From Bacteroidales bacterium (GTDB taxonomy: Bacteria; Bacteroidota; Bacteroidia; Bacteroidales; UBA7960): a DNA stretch of 5,288 nt. Below the pieces are notes generated by a model, which was given only the letters and a program-made list of their open reading frames with translations, had not been told where the DNA came from and ran no database searches. Of the stretch, positions 1 through 5,288 are shown in pieces. Every line of letters begins with the position of its first letter. Position 1 is the first letter of the stretch. The position numbers and the translations under genes are program-made. Where the stretch lies: assembly GCA_003560215.1 (NCBI GenBank), contig PWIY01000174.1, positions 1-5,288 on the forward strand, given 5' to 3'.

Positions 1-958
1 CAAAAAGGCGGTTGTGGATCTGGGTGTTTTTGTAGATGTCCCAGTCGAATTTGCCTTTTTTCCTGAAATAGAGGGTTATTCCTGAGGAAGTCATCACAAT
101 GAAAGTGGAATAAAGGATGGCAAACCAAAGCATCTGGCTTTGCACGGTTTCATTGAAGCTCAGCAGTATGATCGCAAAGGAAACCGGACCGTTCTGAATG
201 CCCGTTTCCAGCGATATGGCCCGCTGAAACAGGGGGTACATTCCTGCAAGCCGGGAAACCCAGTACCCGAAGAAGAAACCGCCCATGCCGATGCCGATGG
301 TGGCAATATAAACCTGGATGGGTGTTTGGAGAAACAGCCCCCCATGGCGGATAAATGCGGTCAGTATCAAAAAAAGGATCACGATGATGGCCACAAAGCC
401 TGCGGTATCTTCAGCTGTTTTGGCCCAGCCCGGCGATTTTTTTCGCAGAATCATGCCCAGTACCACGGGAACCAGCACCAGCACCAGGGAGCTGATGATG
501 TTGCCGGTGGGAATCACAAAATCTGTTTCGGCTCCTGCCGCCCGCATGGTTTCTGATATTTGGTTTGTGAATCGCACCGTGTACAGGTTCAGCAGGATGG
601 GCATCATGAACAGGGCCACGATGGTGGAGGCAGTGGTCATGGAAATACTGAGTGCCACCGACCCCCTGGAAAAATAGGCAAACATGTTGGAGGTGGTTCC
701 CCCGGGAAGGCATCCGATAAGGATGGCAGCGATGGCAAAAGCCGGATGCAGGTTTAGGGAGATGGCCAGCCCCAGTGCCAGCAGGGGCATCAGGCCGAAT
801 TGCGACAAAAATCCGATGAAGACCCCTTTCGGGCTTCGGGCAACTGCTTTAAAGTCGTCCACAGTCAGGCTGGATCCCATGCCTAGCATGATCAGGAAAA
901 TCATGATGGCCAGCAGGATCTGATCCTGGGTATACAATAACTGGGATGGAAATTCCAT
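1..958 (-). CDS. Bile acid:sodium symporter (BASS/SLC10) family transporter, 3'-partial
   Basis: Inner-membrane secondary transporter expected to couple Na+ entry to uptake of an organic anion. Known BASS substrates include bile acids, pantoate and other carboxylates; the substrate here is unknown. Translation of the minus strand from ATG at 958 gives 319 residues with no stop, running off the left edge. Hydrophobic segments cover most of the chain. Residues 83-114 carry the family signature CLPGGTTSN followed by ALSISMTTAST, and 250-256 reads LETGIQN. Compared from memory with the crystallised bacterial homologue ASBT-NM, the sodium ligands appear intact: S90, N91, S104, T108 and E251 for site 1, Q53, E251 and Q255 for site 2. 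A polar stretch at about 127-151 looks like an enlarged loop. Typical family length is about 310-330, so little is missing. ATG 958 is the first start after an in-frame stop at 986-988. No Shine-Dalgarno is seen. It starts 4 bp after the acyl-CoA synthetase stop, indicating one operon. Family call is firm. Confidence 0.93.
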   Translation of the reverse strand, partial: MEFPSQLLYTQDQILLAIMIFLIMLGMGSSLTVDDFKAVARSPKGVFIGFLSQFGLMPLLALGLAISLNLHPAFAIAAILIGCLPGGTTSNMFAYFSRGSVALSISMTTASTIVALFMMPILLNLYTVRFTNQISETMRAAGAETDFVIPTGNIISSLVLVLVPVVLGMILRKKSPGWAKTAEDTAGFVAIIVILFLILTAFIRHGGLFLQTPIQVYIATIGIGMGGFFFGYWVSRLAGMYPLFQRAISLETGIQNGPVSFAIILLSFNETVQSQMLWFAILYSTFIVMTSSGITLYFRKKGKFDWDIYKNTQIHNRLF

Positions 959-962
959 AAGA

Positions 963-2906
963 TTAACTGGTTTTGCTTTTTCCGTTCAGGAACAGTTCCT
1001 GAATGACCTGATTAAAATCTTCTGTGACCACATGGCGCTTGACCTTAAACAGGTTGGTCATTTCATGTCCCACCCTGAACCCCCTGTTGAGCAGGCGGAA
1101 ATCCCTGATGGTTTCATAGTTTTTAAACCCGTTGGATGCCGAGATCAGCCTGCGGATCTCCTGGCGGACCACCTGGTTGACTTTTTCATCACGGGCCATT
1201 TCCTCGTAGGGCTCGGGTTGTGAACCATTACGGCCGAAGGCCTCCGGTGCAGGTACGATCAGTGCGCCCAGGAATTTATGGTCCTGGCCGACCACCATGC
1301 ATTGGTCGATGTACCGGCTTTGCTGCAGGCGCATTTCGATGGGTTCGGGCTCCACATTTTCTCCGCTGGACAATACAATGGTGGCTTTCAGCCGTCCGAG
1401 GATCTTCAGGCAGTCGTTGTGGGTTACCATGCCCAGATCACCGGTGCGGAACCATCCGTCCTGAAATGCATTTTTGGTGAGGGTTTCTTCCCTGTAATAT
1501 CCTGTCATTACCTGGGGGCCGCAAACCTGGATCTCACCACGTATGGAGCGGCCCTGATGGGGCAGGTCATGGTTCGGGTACAAAATATTTCCGGTGTCCG
1601 GATCCACAATTCTTATCCGGGTCTTGCGAATGGGGTCCCCAACAGTACCTACCACCAGTTTATGTTTGGCGCGCACACTGATTACCGGGGAGGTTTCGGT
1701 CAGTCCGTAGCCTTCCAGTACCGGAATCCCCACATTGTTGAAAAATTTGTCTATGTGCACAGGCAGGGCCCCGCCACCTGAAATGGTGGCACCGAGTGAG
1801 CCGCCGGCACTGAGCCTGATGCGTTCCAGTACGGCTGCGTTAAAGAATCCGAACCAGGGCAGGACAATCAGCCAGCGCAGCAAATGGAAGGGGTAGAGCA
1901 GCGCCAGCTTCCACCAGGGCCTTTTTTTGATGGTCAGTGTTTTGTTTTCCAGGAAAGACAGCGAAACCCTGTATTGCCGCGCCAGAAAATAGGCGATATG
2001 GAACAGTACCTGCCTTACCGGGTGGGATCTTTTTATCCCTTTCAGGATCTTCTCGTGTATCTTTTCCCAAAGCCTGGGCGCGGAGGCCATGAACGTGGGT
2101 TCCACATTGACCATATCCTCGCCGAGGGTCTTGATGTTGGAATAGTAAGTGCAGCCGCCAAAACTGATGGTGTACATCTCAATGACCCTTTCAAACACAT
2201 GCCAGATTGGCAATACCGACAGGGTGCGGTCATTGGGGTTGTGTATTCCGGGAATGTTTCTGGTCTGGCTGACCATGTTGGCATGGGTAAGCATCACCCC
2301 TTTGGGTTTGCCCGTTGTGCCGGAAGTGTAGATCAGGGTAAACAGATCATCGGATCTGATGCTTTTGATGCGGTCAAAAACACGTGTGTCGCCTGCCTTT
2401 CGCAATCGTGCACCTTCCTCCTGAATATCCTGCAGTTTGTGTACACCCTCTTTTACCTGTGTCCCGGGATCCATTACAATGATGTTGTGGAGGGCGGGAA
2501 GCCGGTCCTTCATGCGAAGCAACCTGTTTTGCAACGCTTCCGTTTCCACAAAGCAGACTTTTATGCCGGCATGGTTCACGATATACTCCAGCTCACTGTC
2601 CGATACATCCCTTCCGCGGGGTACATCTGCGGCGCCGCAAAATTGCACGGCATAATCCGTCAGGATCCATTCAAGGCGGTTCTCGCTGAACAGACCCACA
2701 TGCTCTCGTGCTTCAACTCCGAGGTTGATAAGTCCGGTGGCCAGGTCCAGCCCCTGCTCATACAGTTCCCTGAAGGAAACCGGCTTCCACTGAAGGGCTT
2801 TTTCCCGGGTGGCAAAGGCGGGAAGTGTGTTGAAACGTGCTGCAGCTTTCTGGTACAATATGGCCAGATTTCCAGCTGCGATTCTTTCATTCTTCAGGTT
2901 TTGCAT
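963..2906 (-). CDS. AMP-forming long-chain acyl-CoA synthetase-like ligase
   Basis: Complete 647-residue member of the ANL adenylating superfamily, closest in appearance to the FAA1/FadD15-type long-chain fatty acyl-CoA synthetases. It would activate a carboxylic acid with ATP to an acyl-adenylate and transfer it to CoA, at the cytoplasmic face of the membrane. Core motifs in order: P-loop YTSGTTGKPKGV (193-204), LPIWHVFER (232-240), SGGGALP (376-382), YGLTETSP (400-407), GWFRTGDLG (484-492, with the ribose-binding Asp490), hinge GRLKATIVLSSGENVEP (504-520), and a C-terminal MTNLFKVKR (616-624) where the catalytic Lys is expected (K621 or K623). A hydrophobic insert at about 331-356 (WWKLALLYPF onward) may touch the membrane. 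An in-frame TAA at 2922-2924 fixes ATG 2906 as the only plausible start; no Shine-Dalgarno is visible. It follows the SppA gene by 153 bp and precedes the transporter by 4 bp. Chain-length preference cannot be read; bile acid, steroid or aromatic acids remain possible substrates. Confidence 0.93.
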   Translation of the reverse strand: MQNLKNERIAAGNLAILYQKAAARFNTLPAFATREKALQWKPVSFRELYEQGLDLATGLINLGVEAREHVGLFSENRLEWILTDYAVQFCGAADVPRGRDVSDSELEYIVNHAGIKVCFVETEALQNRLLRMKDRLPALHNIIVMDPGTQVKEGVHKLQDIQEEGARLRKAGDTRVFDRIKSIRSDDLFTLIYTSGTTGKPKGVMLTHANMVSQTRNIPGIHNPNDRTLSVLPIWHVFERVIEMYTISFGGCTYYSNIKTLGEDMVNVEPTFMASAPRLWEKIHEKILKGIKRSHPVRQVLFHIAYFLARQYRVSLSFLENKTLTIKKRPWWKLALLYPFHLLRWLIVLPWFGFFNAAVLERIRLSAGGSLGATISGGGALPVHIDKFFNNVGIPVLEGYGLTETSPVISVRAKHKLVVGTVGDPIRKTRIRIVDPDTGNILYPNHDLPHQGRSIRGEIQVCGPQVMTGYYREETLTKNAFQDGWFRTGDLGMVTHNDCLKILGRLKATIVLSSGENVEPEPIEMRLQQSRYIDQCMVVGQDHKFLGALIVPAPEAFGRNGSQPEPYEEMARDEKVNQVVRQEIRRLISASNGFKNYETIRDFRLLNRGFRVGHEMTNLFKVKRHVVTEDFNQVIQELFLNGKSKTS

Positions 2907-2924
2907 ACAACAGCCATTATGTTA

Positions 2925-2995
2925 CAGTCCGGCCGGGACAAATCCCCGGGGGCGTTTCTGCAATACGGAATGCATCGCGCCCGCTTTCCGGACTG
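2925..2995 (-). promoter_or_regulatory. Potential three-stem structured 5' leader of the acyl-CoA synthetase mRNA
   Basis: On the minus strand a perfect 8-bp closing stem (CAGTCCGG at 2988-2995 with CCGGACTG at 2925-2932) encloses two further hairpins. The first is GGGCG (2978-2982) paired with CGCCC (2950-2954), whose loop also contains TGCA/TGCA. The second is CCGGGGA-TTTG-TCCCGG (2933-2949), with one bulged G. The second hairpin directly abuts both the first hairpin and the closing stem. The element starts a few bases after the predicted transcription start and ends 18 bp before the ligase start codon. No U-tract follows, so it does not look like an intrinsic terminator. I do not recognise it as a known riboswitch; it could also be chance pairing in GC-rich sequence. 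Confidence 0.35.
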
Positions 2996-3004
2996 ATCAA
3001 GCTG

Positions 3005-3012
3005 CAAATATA
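3005..3012 (-). promoter_or_regulatory. Predicted Bacteroidota -7 promoter element for the ligase-transporter operon
   Basis: The minus strand reads TATATTTG here, a perfect match to the Bacteroidota -7 consensus TAnnTTTG. It lies in a clearly AT-rich block (3003-3042) between two GC-richer genes and faces the ligase gene. Transcription would begin near 2998, leaving a leader of about 90 nt before ATG 2906. The -33 element is weak: the clear TTG (3026-3028) is only 13 bp away, and at the usual 19-21 bp there is just a T-rich stretch (TTTTAAA). Confidence 0.5.
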
Positions 3013-3059
3013 CAAATATTTAAAACAATCATTTAAAATATGGTTTTTCCGGTTTCCGG

Positions 3060-5288
3060 TTATTCGGCCTGCAGGAAGAAAAACACCTGATCCATGGGGA
3101 GAAGGAGCATGGGCTTCCCCTGGTTGCGTGCACGGAACAGGATCTCCTCAATGGCCGGATCCTCTTTGGCTGGCTGTGGGTTGGCAGCCCCGGTCAGCCG
3201 CGACAAAAGGCTCCCGAAAGCGAACAACCCGGGTTCCGGGTACTCCACTACTTCATAGTTGCCATCCACCCCAATACCAGAGGTTTCAAGTGCCATATCC
3301 AGGGTATGCTGCAGCCCGCCAATGGCATCCACCAGTCCGATGGCTTCGGCATCCCGGCCCGACCAGACCCGGCCGCGGGCAATGGCCTCGGCTTCATCGT
3401 AAGACATGCCGCGTGATTCGGCCACGCGTTCCACAAAGGTGTCATAAGTGCCGCTGATCATCTTCCTGACCAGCTCCTGCTCTTTTTCATCGAAGGGTTC
3501 GTTCATGATCGGGATATTTACCAGTGGCAAAGGAAGGCCAAATCCCATGGCTGCCATGTTCCCACGCTTCACGTAATCGGTTTCGTAGCCAATGCGTTCT
3601 TTGATTCCCTGATCATAAAAGAACCCGGCAATTACACCGATGGAGCCGGTAATGGTATTGGGAGCTGCCACGATGGTGTCTCCGTACATCGACAACCAGT
3701 AACCTCCGGATGCGGCCAGGGTGCCCTGGCTGATCAGGACGGGCTTTTCATCTTTGGCAAGTAAAAGCTGCTCGGCGAGCAGGTCTGAGGCCTCAGGCGA
3801 TCCGCCCGGTGATTCTACACGGAATATGATGGCTTTCACGTTGTCATCGTTCCTGGCGTTTTGTACGGCCCGGGCAAGTTTCCTGGCGTTCATCCCACCA
3901 TCCATATCCACAGGGCCTTCCGCATAGATGACGGCAATCTGTGGTTTGCGCCCCCAGTAGTTGTCGCGGGGGAGCTGATAGCGCTGAAGCATGTCAGCCG
4001 CCATGGTACGGGGTTCATTTTCCGTGATCTCTTTCAGGATCTCATCTTTTCGGTTCCAGCGCCCCAGTTTGTCCACAAGATTGTGTTCCAGTGCATCCTT
4101 CCCTGTAAACAATACCACCTCATTAACCAGTCTTTCATATTCCTCTCCGGTGATGGCACGACTGGCGGTGATGTCTTCTTTGGCCAGCTTGTACAGGTTG
4201 TCAACCAGCTCCTGCCGCTGTTCCCGGTCGGCATCACTCATCCTGCCGCTGGCCAGGGTCTCAAACGCTGATTTGTATTCATGGTAACGCCACTCATCCA
4301 CACCGATGCCAATTTTATCAAGCATGTCGTTGAGGTAAAGGTTGCCCATCATGTAACCCGGAAGGGTTATTGTTCCCATTGGGTCGAGGATGATCTTGTC
4401 AGCCACCGAGATGAAATGATACTGGTGCATGGAGGCATTTTCTGTGAAGATGACCACCTCCTTGCCGGAGTCACGGAATTTCTTAAGCTGCTCCCTGATT
4501 TCCCAGGACATGGCCGGGCTGATCCCCAGGCCGGAAGCATTGATCAGGATACCGCTGACCCGTGGGTCTTCTGCCGCCGCATCAATGGCATCCAGGGTTT
4601 TCAGCAATGTATTGGCATTGTCAAAATATCTGTACTGCTGATAGCGCATGGGTTTTGACAGGTCCAGTTCCACAAAATATGACGGATCCCTTAGCCGTTG
4701 GTCGATTACATTGCGGTCATAGGCTCCAACCCTTACAGCGTAGGTGTTGTATGCGTGGCTGAATGAGTCGTCAAAACCGCTCTGGGCAGAGAATCCGATG
4801 CGTCCCATGCTTAACTGTACCCCAAAGGTCACATTCCCCTGGTCGAAATATCTCCCCGTCAGCCGCACCCCGGGGAGTGCCTCCACGGCCACACCGGCAC
4901 TCCACATGCCATCACCGGGGCTGATGTCTTTGCGAAGGGCATAATCGGCGAACAAGGCCAGGTGATCGTTGCCCATGGGGCGGATGGCCAGGTCAACAAC
5001 GCCTTCGTAATCATCAAAATCGGTTAAGGAGGTTCCTGTAAGGCCCAGGGAAAAATATGGAGAGGGCCTGAACAGGGTGCCGAGGGTCACACTGGTTTCC
5101 CGTCCGAAAAAATCCCTGTCGCCACCTGACCAGTTGATGCTGAAACCGGCACCGAGCCTGTCGTTCCCAAATGCTGAGGAAATTCGGTAATCGGTCACAG
5201 TGTTTCCGTCAAAGCTTAACTGGTGTAAGGAAAACCCACTGTTTGGCAGTCCGGCAAACAGCCCCCACCGGCGAAAATCTGACAACCC
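3060..5288 (-). CDS. sppA: SppA-type signal peptide peptidase with N-terminal beta-barrel-like region, 5'-partial
   Basis: Serine peptidase of family S49, 67K type; in E. coli SppA degrades leftover signal peptides in the cell envelope. The frame is open through the right edge, so 742 residues are seen and the true start lies outside; the TTG at 5283-5285 is probably an internal Leu. Numbering from the edge, residues 1 to about 195 are short alternating strands separated by Gly, Asp and Asn turns, like an outer-membrane barrel. The first S49 domain (about 203-430) contains the general-base Lys339 in HEYKSAFE. The second (about 448-665) contains RVESPGGS (490-497), the nucleophile Ser527 in AASGGYW, and TGSIGVI. 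The Lys-Ser spacing of 188 is close to that of E. coli SppA (K209, S409). The loop after AVIYAEGP (452-459) seems shorter than usual. The tail (about 680-742) is poorly conserved and ends FFFLQAE. Peptidase activity is likely; substrate and exact location are inferred. Confidence 0.92.
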   Translation of the reverse strand, partial: GLSDFRRWGLFAGLPNSGFSLHQLSFDGNTVTDYRISSAFGNDRLGAGFSINWSGGDRDFFGRETSVTLGTLFRPSPYFSLGLTGTSLTDFDDYEGVVDLAIRPMGNDHLALFADYALRKDISPGDGMWSAGVAVEALPGVRLTGRYFDQGNVTFGVQLSMGRIGFSAQSGFDDSFSHAYNTYAVRVGAYDRNVIDQRLRDPSYFVELDLSKPMRYQQYRYFDNANTLLKTLDAIDAAAEDPRVSGILINASGLGISPAMSWEIREQLKKFRDSGKEVVIFTENASMHQYHFISVADKIILDPMGTITLPGYMMGNLYLNDMLDKIGIGVDEWRYHEYKSAFETLASGRMSDADREQRQELVDNLYKLAKEDITASRAITGEEYERLVNEVVLFTGKDALEHNLVDKLGRWNRKDEILKEITENEPRTMAADMLQRYQLPRDNYWGRKPQIAVIYAEGPVDMDGGMNARKLARAVQNARNDDNVKAIIFRVESPGGSPEASDLLAEQLLLAKDEKPVLISQGTLAASGGYWLSMYGDTIVAAPNTITGSIGVIAGFFYDQGIKERIGYETDYVKRGNMAAMGFGLPLPLVNIPIMNEPFDEKEQELVRKMISGTYDTFVERVAESRGMSYDEAEAIARGRVWSGRDAEAIGLVDAIGGLQHTLDMALETSGIGVDGNYEVVEYPEPGLFAFGSLLSRLTGAANPQPAKEDPAIEEILFRARNQGKPMLLLPMDQVFFFLQAE
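4686..5288 (-). other. Beta-barrel-like N-terminal region of the SppA protein (partial)
   Basis: This covers roughly the first 201 visible residues of the SppA-type protein. About ten amphipathic strands can be picked out, for example LGAGFSINW, TSVTLGTLF, YFSLGLTGTSL, GVVDLAIRP, HLALFADYAL, MWSAGVAVEAL, VRLTGRYF, VTFGVQLSM, RIGFSAQSGF and TYAVRVGAY. Tight turns rich in Gly, Asp, Asn and Pro separate them, and aromatic residues sit near strand ends. This is the look of the C-terminal part of an outer-membrane barrel of the FadL/PorV kind. It carries no S49 motif. The peptidase part starts near PSYFVELDLSKP. The barrel call rests on pattern alone, and its beginning lies outside the window. Confidence 0.6.

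Noticed and set aside
140..923. Several overlapping plus- and minus-strand open frames (for example 140-556, 318-677, 411-713).
   Set aside because: The continuous minus-strand frame from 958 encodes a BASS transporter with conserved sodium-site residues; the others are its shadows.
2894..2917. A seven-codon open frame (MAVVCKT) whose ATG is 11 bases before the ligase start and which overlaps it.
   Set aside because: Far too short to judge, no ribosome binding site, and such frames are common by chance; a leader-peptide role cannot be supported.
1884..2996. A 370-codon open frame on the plus strand opposite the acyl-CoA synthetase.
   Set aside because: It is antisense to a gene with all its family motifs, its translation shows no recognisable domain and is rich in Cys, His and Gln as expected of a shadow frame, and it has no supporting promoter or neighbour.
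3048..3061. Tandem 7-bp repeat TCCGGTT TCCGGTT overlapping the SppA stop codon.
   Set aside because: Only two short copies with no hairpin and no T-run; neither a terminator nor a convincing operator.
5283..5285. TTG as the start codon of the SppA-type protein.
   Set aside because: The frame is open through the window edge and the barrel-like region appears already under way with no signal peptide, so the real start is probably upstream.

Overview
The window reads as three protein genes, all on the minus strand, packed almost end to end. In transcription order they are: a 5'-truncated SppA-type peptidase (3060 to the right edge), a long-chain acyl-CoA synthetase-like AMP-forming ligase (963-2906), and a bile acid:sodium symporter (BASS/SLC10) family transporter (958 to the left edge, C-terminus cut off). 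The transporter is open at the left edge, so it shows only as an open reading frame with no stop in the window. No tRNA, rRNA, CRISPR array, insertion sequence or phage gene is visible. No gene-free stretch exceeds 300 bases; the longest is 2907-3059.

The organism is most likely a member of Bacteroidota or a near relative. Neither start codon visible here (2906, 958) has a Shine-Dalgarno sequence. The AT-rich gap before the ligase carries a perfect TAnnTTTG -7 element, which is the Bacteroidota promoter type. The base composition looks balanced rather than AT-rich. The lineage call is an inference and moderate in confidence.

The right-hand part is the most unusual. The visible protein begins with about 200 residues of alternating polar and hydrophobic strands that look like the end of an outer-membrane beta-barrel. 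These run directly into a complete two-domain SppA peptidase with catalytic Lys and Ser both present. That suggests a peptidase held at the outer membrane, unlike classical SppA, which is anchored in the inner membrane.

The 153-bp gap (2907-3059) holds a probable promoter. Just downstream, where the transcript would begin, lies a sequence that can fold into a closed three-stem structure (2925-2995), a candidate regulatory leader for the ligase-transporter pair.

The ligase and transporter genes are 4 bp apart and almost certainly co-transcribed. The plausible joint role is sodium-driven uptake of an organic acid followed by CoA activation, but the substrate cannot be read from the sequence.
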